From Polymorphobacter multimanifer (GTDB taxonomy: Bacteria > Pseudomonadota > Alphaproteobacteria > Sphingomonadales > Sphingomonadaceae): DNA of 64,000 nucleotides. The notes under the pieces are model-generated. The model was not told where the DNA came from. It ran no database searches and worked only from the letters and a program-made list of their open reading frames with translations. The DNA lies in assembly GCF_014205635.1 (NCBI RefSeq), contig NZ_JACIIV010000020.1, forward strand, positions 1 through 64,000, written 5' to 3'. Of the stretch, positions 26,973 to 35,825 are shown one piece after another; within the stretch, counting starts at the first letter, position 1; each line of letters starts with the position of its first letter. The position numbers and the translations under genes are program-made.

Positions 26973-29516
26973 TCAGAAGACCCGCTTGGCGCGGACCTGC
27001 CAGAAGCGCGGGTAGGAGAGATAGGTGTAGTTGGCGAGGGTGCTTTCGAGGAACACCTTGTCGAGGCAGTTCTGGCATTCGACGGCGAGCGTCCAGTTGC
27101 GATCGTCGGTGCGCATGGCGATTCCGGCGTTGACGACGGCAAAGCCGGGGGCATCCGAGCCGGTGATGAAATCGCCGCCGAAGGGATTGGCGGGGAAGGT
27201 GCGGTTGCCGCCCCCTGCCCCGGCGGTGATGGCGCCGGTGTAGATGGTGCCGTTGGCGGTGCCGGTCTGATAGCTCGACCGCCAGCTGACATTGACCGAA
27301 GGGGTGATGATGATGCCGGGGGCGGGCAGCCGCCAATCATAGGTGCCGCCGACGGCGACGGTCCATTGCGGCGTGCGGACGGGGCTGGCGAGATTGCCAT
27401 TGGCATCGACGATGCCGGCGGCGCAGGCCGGCGCATTGTTGGGGGGCGCGCCGGCCGCGGCATTGGACGAGCTGAGAGGGACCTGGCCGGCGGCGATCTG
27501 GGCGCGGCAATCGAGGAGCTGCCGGGCGACCGAGGTGACGCCATATTCGTTGGTGCGCGGAGCGGTTGGGTCGAGGCGATACTCATCGTCCTGGAAGCCG
27601 ATGTTGGCGAACAGGTTGAGGCCATCGACGGGGACGGCGGTGATTTCGAGCTCGACGCCCTTGTTGCGATAATCGGCGAAATTCTGGGCGATGAAGGCGA
27701 TCGAGCCATTGGCGCGGACGAAGGCGGAGGGCGCCTGCAGATCCTGGTTGTCGAGCCAGAAGCCGGTGACGTTGACGCGCAGCCGCCGGTCGAACCATTC
27801 GGACTTGATGCCGGCCTCGTAGCTCCAGACGGTTTCGGGGCCGAAGGGCAGCAGCTCGTTTGCAGCGGTGCCGCGCGCGTTCCAGCCGCCCGACTTGAAG
27901 CCGCGGGTGGCGCTGGCGAACAGCAGGAGGCTGTCGCTGGGGGTGTAGTTGAGGACGAAGCGCGGCGTCCAGATCTTCACATTCTGGCTGGTGGGGATCG
28001 GCACGCCGTTGGCGGCGACGAGGTTGGTCTGGTTGAGGCAGGTGACGGCGAGGCTGGCGTTGCAGGCCTGGCGGTTGTCCGAGATGCGGAAGGTCTTGGT
28101 CTCGTCGGTGTAGCGGATGCCGGCGGTGAGCTTGAGTTGCTCCGAAAGGTTGAGATCGCCCTGGAAATAGCCGGCGGTGGCCTTGGCGGTGTTGTTCAGC
28201 GTGCGGTCCGCCAGCAGCAGTTGCAGCGGTGCGGGGGCGCCGGTGAAGACCGCAAAGGTATCGGCGAAGTCGGTCGTGTTGTCCTCGTCGAGCAGGTAGA
28301 GGCCGGTGACATAATCGAGGGCGCCGCCGAACAGGCTGCCCGAGAGCTTGACCTCCTGGCTGAACTGCTTGTGCTTGCCATCGTTGAGGATGCCGAAGCC
28401 GCCGAGCGGGAAGCCGCGGACCGCCGGAATGGGGTCGGCGACGGTGGGCAGGCCGCGGCCATCGGCGAAATCGAGGTGGAACTTCTGTTGCAGGTCCACC
28501 ACGCCGGTAATGACGTTGAGCGTTGCCGCCTCGCTGCGCCATTCGAGGTTGGAGATGGCGATGATGGTGTCGGTCTCGTTGCCGAAGCCGAACTCGGCCT
28601 TGCGGCCGGAGATGGCGAGCGGTGCGGTGCTGCTGGTCGTCTTACGCAGGCCGGTGGTGGCGAAGCGGCCGCTGCAATTGGCGGGATCTCGCGGATCGCA
28701 GGCGAAGTTGACCGCGTTTTCGCCCGATGAGCGGATATAGGCGACCGAGACATTCCATTCGACATCGGGAGTGATGTCGAAGCGCAGCGCGCCGCGCAGG
28801 CCGGCGCCATCGACATCGTTCAGCCGCTCGCCGGTGGTGGTGTTGCGCACATAGCCGGCATCGTCCTGATAATAGCCCGACAGCTTGAAACCGATTCCGC
28901 TCGACAGCGGCATGTCGATCGAGCCGCGCACCATGACACGGTTGTAGGCGCCATAGGCGACCTCGCCGAAGCCGCCGAGCACGGTGCCGGGCTTCTTGAG
29001 GATGACGTTGACGGCGCCGCCAGTGGTGTTGCGGCCGAACAGCGTGCCCTGGGGGCCGCGAAGCACTTCCAGGCGATCGATATCGAAGAAGTTGAAGTTG
29101 TTGGCGTTCTGCCGGCTGAGATAGATGTCGTCGATATAGGTGCCGACCGACGGATCGAAGGTGGCGACCGATTCGACGCTGCCGAGGCCGCGGATGAAAT
29201 AGGTGTTGGCCGAGCCGAGGCCGGTGTTGTTGGCGCCGAACAGATTGGGGACGAACTGCACCATCTGCAGCGTCGACTGGATGCCCTTGGCCTCGAGGCT
29301 CTCGGCCGAGAAGGCGGTGATGGCGATCGGCACGCTCTGCAACGACTCGGAGCGGCGCTGCGCCGTGACGAGGATCTCGCCGAGTTGGGCGGTGTTGGGC
29401 TCGGGTGGGGTTTGGTCGGGTGGGGTTTGCGCCGCTGCCGCGCCGCTGCACGCCAGCGCCGTTCCTGCGCCGAGCATGATCCGCAATGCCTTCAAACGCG
29501 CAGCCCGCATCGTCAT
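26973..29516 (-). CDS. TonB-dependent outer-membrane receptor
   Basis: An 847-residue receptor with a signal peptide (about 1-30, AAAAQ), a Pro-rich spacer, the TonB-box-like EILVTAQRR, a plug domain (about 50-165) with SVPIAITAFSAESLEAKGI and VLRGPQGTLFGRNTTGGAVN, and a beta-barrel ending in Phe (RAKRVF). This is the CirA/FyuA-like type abundant in sphingomonads, used for siderophores, sugars or aromatic and steroid-like compounds. The start at 29516 has GAGGGA in front; the longer frame runs through the promoter. It is first in a five-gene operon with MFS, nitrilase-fold, methyltransferase and small helical genes. No iron genes are adjacent, so an organic substrate is favoured. Confidence 0.9.
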   Translation of the reverse strand: MTMRAARLKALRIMLGAGTALACSGAAAAQTPPDQTPPEPNTAQLGEILVTAQRRSESLQSVPIAITAFSAESLEAKGIQSTLQMVQFVPNLFGANNTGLGSANTYFIRGLGSVESVATFDPSVGTYIDDIYLSRQNANNFNFFDIDRLEVLRGPQGTLFGRNTTGGAVNVILKKPGTVLGGFGEVAYGAYNRVMVRGSIDMPLSSGIGFKLSGYYQDDAGYVRNTTTGERLNDVDGAGLRGALRFDITPDVEWNVSVAYIRSSGENAVNFACDPRDPANCSGRFATTGLRKTTSSTAPLAISGRKAEFGFGNETDTIIAISNLEWRSEAATLNVITGVVDLQQKFHLDFADGRGLPTVADPIPAVRGFPLGGFGILNDGKHKQFSQEVKLSGSLFGGALDYVTGLYLLDEDNTTDFADTFAVFTGAPAPLQLLLADRTLNNTAKATAGYFQGDLNLSEQLKLTAGIRYTDETKTFRISDNRQACNASLAVTCLNQTNLVAANGVPIPTSQNVKIWTPRFVLNYTPSDSLLLFASATRGFKSGGWNARGTAANELLPFGPETVWSYEAGIKSEWFDRRLRVNVTGFWLDNQDLQAPSAFVRANGSIAFIAQNFADYRNKGVELEITAVPVDGLNLFANIGFQDDEYRLDPTAPRTNEYGVTSVARQLLDCRAQIAAGQVPLSSSNAAAGAPPNNAPACAAGIVDANGNLASPVRTPQWTVAVGGTYDWRLPAPGIIITPSVNVSWRSSYQTGTANGTIYTGAITAGAGGGNRTFPANPFGGDFITGSDAPGFAVVNAGIAMRTDDRNWTLAVECQNCLDKVFLESTLANYTYLSYPRFWQVRAKRVF

Positions 29517-29593
29517 TTCCCTCGCTCGGCCCGGCTGCACCCCCATCGGGCGAGCTGCGGACAAGGCCTTGCCTGCCATTCATCCCCGGCGAC

Positions 29594-29622
29594 ATCTAAA
29601 TGTCCGGACAAATTTTTGACAA
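29594..29622 (-). promoter_or_regulatory. Promoter of the TonB operon with embedded TGTCCGGACA operator
   Basis: On the minus strand TTGTCA and TTAGAT are separated by exactly 17 bases, a good sigma-70-type promoter for the receptor operon. The perfect 10-base palindrome TGTCCGGACA (29601-29610) fills the spacer, an ideal place for a repressor. The extended word TGTCCGGACAAAT matches the palindrome at 7408-7420. A plus-strand TTGACA at 29616-29621 may serve the divergent DUF1330 gene. Confidence 0.65.
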
Positions 29623-29674
29623 GCCCCTTTCTCTGCCTTCATAGATGCGCATATCGCATTGTTGCGGAGAAACC

Positions 29675-29974
29675 ATGCCTGCGTTTCTGCTCGTGATTGC
29701 CCGGGTCCATGATCCGGCGCGGATGAAGGCCTATGCGGACGCGCTGGCCGCCTCCGGACTCTACCCGCGCCATGGCGGCGCCTATGCGTTCATCGGCAAG
29801 GCGAGCACTGGCCTCGAGAATTGGGACATGGGGCAGAGCATCGTCTGCGCGCGCTTTCCCAGCCTCGCGGCGGCGCAGGCCTTCTGGCACGACGCGCAAT
29901 ATCAGGACGAGATCAAGCCGCTGCGGCTGGGGGCTGCCGATGTGCAGGTCGCGATCTTCGAGGGGCCTGGATGA
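29675..29974 (+). CDS. DUF1330-family protein
   Basis: A 99-residue ferredoxin-like (dimeric alpha-beta barrel) protein. It begins MPAFLLVIARVHDPARMKAY and includes FPSLAAAQAFWHDAQYQ, both characteristic of DUF1330 proteins. The function is unknown; related small folds are mono-oxygenases or isomerases of aromatic-type compounds. The start at 29675 follows a GGAG site. It is divergent from the TonB operon and shares its control region, and overlaps the next gene by four bases. Confidence 0.85.
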   Translation: MPAFLLVIARVHDPARMKAYADALAASGLYPRHGGAYAFIGKASTGLENWDMGQSIVCARFPSLAAAQAFWHDAQYQDEIKPLRLGAADVQVAIFEGPG

Positions 29975-30636
29975 GCCTCTATCCCAACCTCGTGTGGGTG
30001 CACATGCTGCTGCTGGTGCTGTGGCTGGGCGGCGATCTGGGCGTGTTCATCCTCGGCCAGCATTTTCGCCGGCGAAGCTATTCGCTGCCCGAGCGGCTGA
30101 CGATCCTGCGGCTGCTGGTGATCACCGATCTCGGCCCGCGCTTCGCCTGGGCGCTGATGGTGCCGGTGTCGATGTCGCTGCTCCATGCCGGCGGCTGGTG
30201 GCCTGCCCTGCCCTTCGGCGTGGTGCTGCTCGCCTGGGGCATCGGGCTGGGGTGGAGCTGGCTGGTGTGGGACGCGCATGCGCATGACATGACGCCGCGC
30301 GCCGGCCGGAATCGGCGCGTGGAGGGGTGGCTGCGGGTGGCGCTGGCAGGCTTTTACCTGGGGCTGGGCGGGGTGTCGCTGGTTGCGGGGGCGCCGCTGG
30401 AGGAAGATTGGCTGGCGGCGAAGGCGCTGCTGTTCGGGCTGATCTTCGTGGCGGCGATCATGATCGACCGCCGGTTTAAGCCGGTGGGGCCGCTGCTGAT
30501 GGCGCTGATCGAAAAGGGCTCGTCCGATGCCACCGAAGTGCCGCTGCGGGCGACGATGGATGCGACGCGGCGCTGGGTGCTGCTGGTGTATGCGCTGCTG
30601 GTGACGTCCTGGTTGGGGTCGGTGAAGCCGTTCTAG
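29971..30636 (+). CDS. Integral membrane protein, CopD/DUF2269-like
   Basis: A 221-residue protein with about five or six membrane helices, beginning MSLYPNLVWVHMLLLVLWLGGD. The early His11 in a membrane helix, with further His in HAGGWW, recalls CopD and DUF2269-type heme or copper membrane proteins, but the match is loose. It is coupled by an ATGA overlap to the DUF1330 gene. It could be a membrane electron-transfer partner of the divergent uptake system. Confidence 0.65.
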   Translation: MSLYPNLVWVHMLLLVLWLGGDLGVFILGQHFRRRSYSLPERLTILRLLVITDLGPRFAWALMVPVSMSLLHAGGWWPALPFGVVLLAWGIGLGWSWLVWDAHAHDMTPRAGRNRRVEGWLRVALAGFYLGLGGVSLVAGAPLEEDWLAAKALLFGLIFVAAIMIDRRFKPVGPLLMALIEKGSSDATEVPLRATMDATRRWVLLVYALLVTSWLGSVKPF

Positions 30637-30657
30637 GATTGCGCGGAAAGAAAAAAG

Positions 30658-30678
30658 GCCGTGGGCAAAGCCCACGGC
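30658..30678 (-). terminator. Intrinsic terminator of bamE
   Basis: Nine-base arms GCCGTGGGC and GCCCACGGC around the loop AAA. Six A bases on the left become a T-run after the hairpin on the minus strand, giving a textbook terminator for the convergent bamE gene. Confidence 0.8.
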
Positions 30679-30695
30679 TGACGTCGGACGAGTTC

Positions 30696-30763
30696 GGCTG
30701 GCGAAGCGCCAGCCGCCTCGCCGGCCGGGCTTGCGCGAGTCTTGAAATAGCTTCGCTATTTCA
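30696..30763. repeat. Two further perfect hairpins between bamE and its terminator
   Basis: 30696-30714 has 8-base arms (GGCTGGCG and CGCCAGCC, loop AAG). 30743-30763 has 9-base arms (TGAAATAGC and GCTATTTCA, loop TTC). With the terminator they form three consecutive perfect hairpins with three-base loops in about 105 bases of non-coding sequence. Confidence 0.6.
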
Positions 30764-30775
30764 TGCCGCGCTGCG

Positions 30776-31264
30776 CTACTGCCTACCCCCGCCGTTCGGC
30801 CCGCCGCCGCCGGGGCCGCCGGGGCCGCCCGGCGCGCCGGCGCCGACCGCGCCGATGTTGCCGAAGATATCTTCCAGAAGCCCGGTCTTGCGGCCGAGCG
30901 TGGGGGTGGAATCGCCCTCGATCGACACATTGGCGATCTTCTCCATGCCGCGCCGCTCGACGGTGGCGACATTGCCATCATCGTCGAAGGCCACCACCAG
31001 GATCGTCTGGCTCTGCACCTTGGGCTGGATGAAGGCGTATTGGCCGGTGTTGCGGGTGATGTAGTACCATTCCTTCTCGTCGAACTGGCTTGCCAGCGTG
31101 GGCCGGCCCAGCGTGCGCTCGACCGACTGCTTGTTGTCCACGCCCGGCTGGATCGAGGTGAGCAGTGTCTCGTCGATGAGATAGCCCTGGCTGGCAACGA
31201 CCCGCGAGCAGCCGCTGGCCAGCAGCGCTGCCCCGACCATCATTGCCACATGAACCTTGCGCAT
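30776..31264 (-). CDS. bamE: Outer-membrane assembly lipoprotein BamE (SmpA/OmlA)
   Basis: A 162-residue lipoprotein. The signal and lipobox LLASGC place the acylated Cys at residue 19. The SmpA/OmlA domain follows, with GYLIDETLLTSIQPGVDNKQ and VERTLGRPTLAS, then EWYYITRNTGQYAF. BamE is an accessory subunit of the BAM complex that folds outer-membrane proteins. The C-terminal 20 or so residues are a Gly/Pro-rich tail. It is divergent from the bc1-chaperone gene, as commonly seen in sphingomonads. Confidence 0.9.
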   Translation of the reverse strand: MRKVHVAMMVGAALLASGCSRVVASQGYLIDETLLTSIQPGVDNKQSVERTLGRPTLASQFDEKEWYYITRNTGQYAFIQPKVQSQTILVVAFDDDGNVATVERRGMEKIANVSIEGDSTPTLGRKTGLLEDIFGNIGAVGAGAPGGPGGPGGGGPNGGGRQ

Positions 31265-31369
31265 CACCAACTCCAGACACTCATGCCGCACCCGGTTGCA
31301 TCCGGCGCGCACCCGCTCAATATGCGACTCTGCCCTTTTATCCAAGCCAAAGCGGGAATCCGAACGCCG

Positions 31370-31906
31370 ATGAGCCTCTTTTCCGCCCTCAAGCGCGCCA
31401 TCGGCGCGATGCCTGCCGACGAGCCGGGGACCGCACTCTATGCCGCGATCGTCGGTGAGGCGCGGCGGCCGGACTGGTATGTGGCGGGTGAAGTGCCCGA
31501 CACGATGGATGGGCGCTTCGACATGGTGGCGCTGGTGCTCAGCCTGACGCTGATGCGGCTGGAGGCCGACACCGACCGGGCCGCTCCCCAGGCGAGTGCC
31601 GACATCACCGACCGCTTCATCACCGACATGGACGGCAATCTGCGGCAGGACGGCGTGGGCGACCAGGTGGTGGGCAAGCATCTCGGGCGGATGATGGCTG
31701 CACTCGGCGGCCGGCTGGGTGCTTATCGCGAAGCCGGGGCCGATGATGCGGTGCTGGCGCAGGCGCTGGCCCGCAACCTGTGGCGCGGCCAGCCACACGC
31801 CGAAGACGCGCTGGCCTGGGTGACCGCCGAGGCGCGAAGGCTGCAGGCGCGGCTGGCGGCGACGCCGTTTGCGACGCTGCATGGCGGCGGCTGGCCTTCG
31901 GCATGA
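31370..31906 (+). CDS. Ubiquinol-cytochrome c chaperone family protein (Cbp3-like)
   Basis: A 178-residue protein of the family related to mitochondrial CBP3/UQCC1, an assembly factor for cytochrome bc1. Typical stretches are ALYAAIVGEARRPDWY, MDGRFDMVALVLSLTLMRL, DRFITDMDGNLRQDGVGD and KHLGRMMAALGGRL. The start at 31370 is chosen because it gives the family N-terminus MSLFSALKR. It is coupled to the DUF177 gene by a four-base overlap. Confidence 0.9.
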   Translation: MSLFSALKRAIGAMPADEPGTALYAAIVGEARRPDWYVAGEVPDTMDGRFDMVALVLSLTLMRLEADTDRAAPQASADITDRFITDMDGNLRQDGVGDQVVGKHLGRMMAALGGRLGAYREAGADDAVLAQALARNLWRGQPHAEDALAWVTAEARRLQARLAATPFATLHGGGWPSA

Positions 31907-32409
31907 CGGCTCCCGCGATCGCGCCCGAGTTCAGCCGCACCGTCCGCGCATCGGACGTGAGCCAGCGCCGGCAGCACAGCCTTGGCGCCAATGCCGGCGA
32001 GCGGGCGGCACTGGCGGCGCGCTTCGACCTGCTGGCGCTCGACCGGCTGGAAGCGACGCTGGAGCTGCGCGCCGATGGTGGCGTGATCTTGCTGACCGGG
32101 CATTTTTCGGCCGCAGGGGCCCAGCCGTGTGTGCGCACGCGGGCGCCGGTGCCGTTTGCGCTGGCCGAGCCGATCTCGCTGCGACTGATTCCCGAAGCGC
32201 CGGCCGGGGAGGATCTGGAGCTGGCGAGCGAGGACCTCGATTCGGAGCCGCTGTCCTCGGACATCATCGACCTTGGCGAATATGTGGCGCAGGCGCTGGC
32301 GCTGGCGCTCGACCCCTATCCGCGCAGCGACGAGCCGGCACCCGGCGTGCTCAGCGAGGAGCAGGCGCGGGTGGCATCGAGCCCGTTCGCGGTGCTCAGG
32401 AAAGACTGA
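31903..32409 (+). CDS. YceD/DUF177 family protein
   Basis: A 168-residue protein of the DUF177 family, linked in other bacteria to 23S rRNA/large-subunit accumulation and usually next to rpmF. Here the rpmF gene does not follow; a convergent HMG-CoA lyase gene overlaps the 3' end by 14 bases. Conserved features include DIIDLGEYVAQALALALDPYP near the C-terminus. The ATG overlaps the stop of the chaperone gene. Confidence 0.87.
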   Translation: MTAPAIAPEFSRTVRASDVSQRRQHSLGANAGERAALAARFDLLALDRLEATLELRADGGVILLTGHFSAAGAQPCVRTRAPVPFALAEPISLRLIPEAPAGEDLELASEDLDSEPLSSDIIDLGEYVAQALALALDPYPRSDEPAPGVLSEEQARVASSPFAVLRKD

Positions 32410-33334
32410 GTCCGGCGGGCACGCGGGCGCCGTCGATGATGAAATCGCCGGCCTTGCCGACGCGGCTTGGCAAGGCGCGGCCCATGATGCCGGTGAACCA
32501 GTGGTTCGCCTCGACCGCAGCGGCAAGATCGAGCCCGGTGTCGAGGCCCGAGCGGCTGAACAGGTAGAGCAGTTCCTCGGTGCCGACGTTGCCGGCCGCA
32601 CCCGGTGCGAAAGGGCAGCCGCCGAGGCCACCGAGGGCGGAATCGAACACCCGCACCCCGGCCTCATACCCCGCCCAGGCATTGGCGGGGGCAAGGCCGC
32701 GGGTATCGTGGAGGTGCAGCCGCACCGGGATGGGTGCCACCGCCTCGATGACGGCCCCGACGAGATCGCGGACCTGTCCGGGCACCGCGACGCCGATGGT
32801 ATCCGCGAGGGCCACTTCCTCGGCACCTGCATCGGCCATGCGGCGGGCGAGATCGATGACGCGCGCCGGCGGCACATGGCCTTCATAGGGGCAGCCGAAC
32901 GCCGCCGAGATGGTGATCTGTGCCTTGAGGCCGGCGGCGCGGGCGCTGGCGAGCATCGCGATGTTGGCTGCGATGCCCTGCACGATGCTCTGGCCCTGGT
33001 TGATGATGCCGAACTTGTCCGACGCGACCAGCACGCAGCCGGCTTCGTCGAGCCCGCGGCCGCTTTCCTTGCTGGCGATGGCGCGATCGACGCCGCGCTG
33101 GTTGAGGCAAAGGCCGATGAAGCTGACGCCCGGCGCTGCGGGGAGGCCGGCGACGACGGCTTCGGCATCGGCCATCTGCGGCACGCGGCGCGGATTGACG
33201 AAGCTCGCGACTTCGATGCGGGTGGCGCCCATGGCGATGAGCCGGCCGATCAGCGCCAGCTTGTCGGCGGTGCTGACTTCGATCTTCTCGTTCTGGAGGC
33301 CGTCGCGGGGGGAGACTTCGACAATCTGGAGCAT
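32396..33334 (-). CDS. Hydroxymethylglutaryl-CoA lyase
   Basis: A 312-residue TIM-barrel enzyme that cleaves HMG-CoA to acetyl-CoA and acetoacetate, the last step of leucine degradation; related 3-hydroxyacyl-CoA lyases are possible. It shows EVSPRDGLQNE at residues 6-16, RIEVASFVNPRRVPQMAD, metal-binding HLHDTRG and the active-site Cys loop GGLGGCPFAPGAAGN. No other leucine-degradation genes are adjacent. Confidence 0.92.
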   Translation of the reverse strand: MLQIVEVSPRDGLQNEKIEVSTADKLALIGRLIAMGATRIEVASFVNPRRVPQMADAEAVVAGLPAAPGVSFIGLCLNQRGVDRAIASKESGRGLDEAGCVLVASDKFGIINQGQSIVQGIAANIAMLASARAAGLKAQITISAAFGCPYEGHVPPARVIDLARRMADAGAEEVALADTIGVAVPGQVRDLVGAVIEAVAPIPVRLHLHDTRGLAPANAWAGYEAGVRVFDSALGGLGGCPFAPGAAGNVGTEELLYLFSRSGLDTGLDLAAAVEANHWFTGIMGRALPSRVGKAGDFIIDGARVPAGLSLS

Positions 33335-33367
33335 GGTCGAGCCCTATAGCGCATGCTGTGCTGCGGA

Positions 33368-34285
33368 TCACGCCTGATGGTGGAGGCGCAAGCCCGGGCG
33401 CGGCCAGCGGCAGCGGGCGAGCTTGCCGGTGGTGGAGAGGGTGACCCAGGCGTCCATCATGTCGGCGCCGCCGAAGGCAATGTTGGTGGTGAGCAGATCG
33501 GGGAAGGCGAAATCTTCCTGCTCGCCGGTTTCGGGGTGGACCGAGCAGATGCCGGGGCGCGCGACGAGCGTGGCCTGGGCGATGCGGCCATCGGCTTCGA
33601 TGGCGAGCGAATCGAGCAGAACATGGCCGGGGAAGCTGGTGACGACGCGGCCGGGGACGGCGGCGAGCAGCGAGGGCTCGACGGTTCCCGGGCCAGTGAC
33701 CTCGAAGGCGAGGATGGTGCGCTCATAGGTGGTGGCGGCATAGACGGTTGTGCCGGACGGCGAGAGGCCGACGCCGTTGAAATTGGGGCCACGCACCGCG
33801 CAACTTATGCCGCTGCCATCGGCTTTCGCGTGGAACAGCCCGCCATGATCGGTGTGATGGGCGTGATGCTTGCCGAGATCGGTGAACCAGAAGCCGCCCT
33901 GGCCATCGAAGACGATGTCGTTGGGGCCCGACAGCGGCACGCCATCGCAGGCATCGTAGAAGCGCTCGACGCGTCCGGTGCGGATGTCGATGCGCTCGAT
34001 ACGGCCACCGGCATAATCGTGCGCGGCGTTGCCGGGGATCATCATCCCCTCCATGCTCGACCATTCGAAGCCGCCGTTGTTGCAGACATAGAGCGCACCG
34101 TCGGGGCCGAGGGCGAGGCCGTTGGGGCCACCGCCCGGGGTGGCGATGGTCTCGGTGCGGCCATCGGGGAGGACGCGGGTGATACGGCCGGCGGCGATCT
34201 CGACGACGATGACCGAGCCATCGTCCATCACCACCGGGCCTTCGGGGAACGCCAGGCCTTCTGCGACGATCTGGTGCGGGTGCAT
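33368..34285 (-). CDS. SMP-30/gluconolactonase-family lactonase
   Basis: A 305-residue six-bladed beta-propeller hydrolase. The metal-site blocks are visible: EGLAFPEGPVV (Glu), GGGPNGLALGPDGALYVCNNGG (Asn), SGPNDIVFDGQGGFWFTDLG (Asn-Asp) and a later DSLAIEADG (Asp). It would open a sugar lactone or similar ester. Start 34285 follows CAGGAGA. It is downstream of the HMG-CoA lyase promoter region on the same strand; no pathway partner is clear. Confidence 0.88.
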   Translation of the reverse strand: MHPHQIVAEGLAFPEGPVVMDDGSVIVVEIAAGRITRVLPDGRTETIATPGGGPNGLALGPDGALYVCNNGGFEWSSMEGMMIPGNAAHDYAGGRIERIDIRTGRVERFYDACDGVPLSGPNDIVFDGQGGFWFTDLGKHHAHHTDHGGLFHAKADGSGISCAVRGPNFNGVGLSPSGTTVYAATTYERTILAFEVTGPGTVEPSLLAAVPGRVVTSFPGHVLLDSLAIEADGRIAQATLVARPGICSVHPETGEQEDFAFPDLLTTNIAFGGADMMDAWVTLSTTGKLARCRWPRPGLRLHHQA

Positions 34286-34420
34286 GGACGGTCTCCTGTT
34301 CGATTGGCTGGATGATGCGCGCAAAGGGCGGCGCCGGGCACCTGCAAAACAAGAGGGTTTGGGGGTTTGCAGCGGCGCGCTGCACGGGTATGTTCTCGTC
34401 TCGTTCCGCTGGAGACTCGA

Positions 34421-35824
34421 ATGCTTGAGGTGATGATGGCCGTTGGTGCAGGGCTGGTGGTTGCCCTGCTGCTCGGCTGGGCACTTTGGGCGCGGCCTTT
34501 GGCGGGCGCGCGCGCGGAGGCGGCGGCGGCGGCGGCGGAACGCGATGTGCTGCGGCAGACGGTGGGCGAGGAGCAGGCAAAGCGCGCGGCCAATGCCACC
34601 GAAGTGATGATGCTGAAGAACCGGCTGGACGAGCTGGAGGGGGCGGATGCCGAGAGCCGCCGGCTTGGGAGCGAGCTTGCGGGGTTGAGGGCGACACTTG
34701 AGGCGCGCGAGGCGGCGTTCGTGGCGGAAGTGGCGCGGACCACCGAGCGGTTCGAGGCACTGGCGGGCAAGGCGCTGGAGGGGGCGCAGAAGGCGTTTCT
34801 GGAGCGGGCGCAGGCGCGCTTCACCGAGCAGGCGACGACCTCCGAAGCGAGCTTGAAACAGCTGTTGCAGCCGGTGGCGGAGACGCTGAAGAAATACGAG
34901 ACGCGGCTGGGCGAGGTGGAGGCGGTGCGCGCCGAAAGCTATGGCCAGCTGAAGCAGCAGCTCGAACAGGTGGTGCTGGGGCAGGCGGCGGTGAGCGGGG
35001 CGGCGGCGAAGCTGGAGACGGCGCTCAGGTCCTCGGGCAAGGTGGCGGGGCGTTGGGGCGAGGAGCAGTGCCGCAATGTGCTCGAAGCCGCGGGGCTGGT
35101 GGAAGGCATCGATTTCGAGGCGCAATTCTCGGTCGATGGCGAGGAGGGCAACCGCCAGCGGCCCGACTTCAAGCTGATGCTGCCGGGCGACCGGGCGCTG
35201 ATCATCGATGTGAAATGCTCGATCGACAGCTATGTGTCGGCGGCGGAAGCCGATGACCCCGAGGCGCGGGCGGTTTTCTTGAGGGCGCATGCGCGGGCGG
35301 TGCGAACCCATGCCGACGGGCTGGCGAAGAAGGATTATGCCAAGGCCATCGGCAATGCGGTGGAATTCGTGGTGCTGTTCGTGCCCGGCGAGAATTTCCT
35401 GGGGGCGGCCCTCGAGCAGGACCGGGCGCTGATGAACGACTTCTTCAAGCGGCAGGTGGTGCTGGCGGGTCCGGTCAACCTGGTGGCGGTGGCGCGGACA
35501 GTGGCGGCCCTGCGCGACCAGGCGCGGCTGGCCAAGGAGGCGGCGGAGATCGCCAAGCTGGGGCGCGACCTCTACGATTCGATCCGCATCATGGGGAACA
35601 ACTTTGCCGCCGTGCAGAAGTCCCTCGAGAGCACGGTGGGCAACTGGAACAAGCTGGTGAACCAGGCCGAGAGCCGGGTGGTGAGCCGGGCGCGGCGCTT
35701 CCGCGACCTGGGTGCAGCGACCGGCCTCGACGAGATCGGCGAACTGGGTCAGGTGGCGTCGCTGCCCACCCTGCCCTCGGGTGCCGAGCTGAAGGCGCTG
35801 CCGGCAGCCGACGCGGCCGAATAG
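34421..35824 (+). CDS. rmuC: DNA recombination protein RmuC
   Basis: A 467-residue protein with an N-terminal membrane helix (about 5-25), a long coiled coil (about 30-170) and the RmuC nuclease-like core (about 190-420). The core includes GRWGEEQCRNVLEAAG, RPDFKLMLPGDRALIIDVKCSIDSY and FVVLFVPGENFLGAAL. RmuC limits inversions at short inverted repeats. Start 34421 follows GGAGAC. It ends one base before the convergent DUF3667 gene. Confidence 0.92.
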   Translation: MLEVMMAVGAGLVVALLLGWALWARPLAGARAEAAAAAAERDVLRQTVGEEQAKRAANATEVMMLKNRLDELEGADAESRRLGSELAGLRATLEAREAAFVAEVARTTERFEALAGKALEGAQKAFLERAQARFTEQATTSEASLKQLLQPVAETLKKYETRLGEVEAVRAESYGQLKQQLEQVVLGQAAVSGAAAKLETALRSSGKVAGRWGEEQCRNVLEAAGLVEGIDFEAQFSVDGEEGNRQRPDFKLMLPGDRALIIDVKCSIDSYVSAAEADDPEARAVFLRAHARAVRTHADGLAKKDYAKAIGNAVEFVVLFVPGENFLGAALEQDRALMNDFFKRQVVLAGPVNLVAVARTVAALRDQARLAKEAAEIAKLGRDLYDSIRIMGNNFAAVQKSLESTVGNWNKLVNQAESRVVSRARRFRDLGAATGLDEIGELGQVASLPTLPSGAELKALPAADAAE

Positions 35825-35825
35825 C

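Noticed and set aside
26784-28730. 648-residue plus-strand open frame
   Set aside because: It is antisense to the MFS and TonB receptor genes and has the Gly/Ala/Glu/Val bias of a shadow frame.
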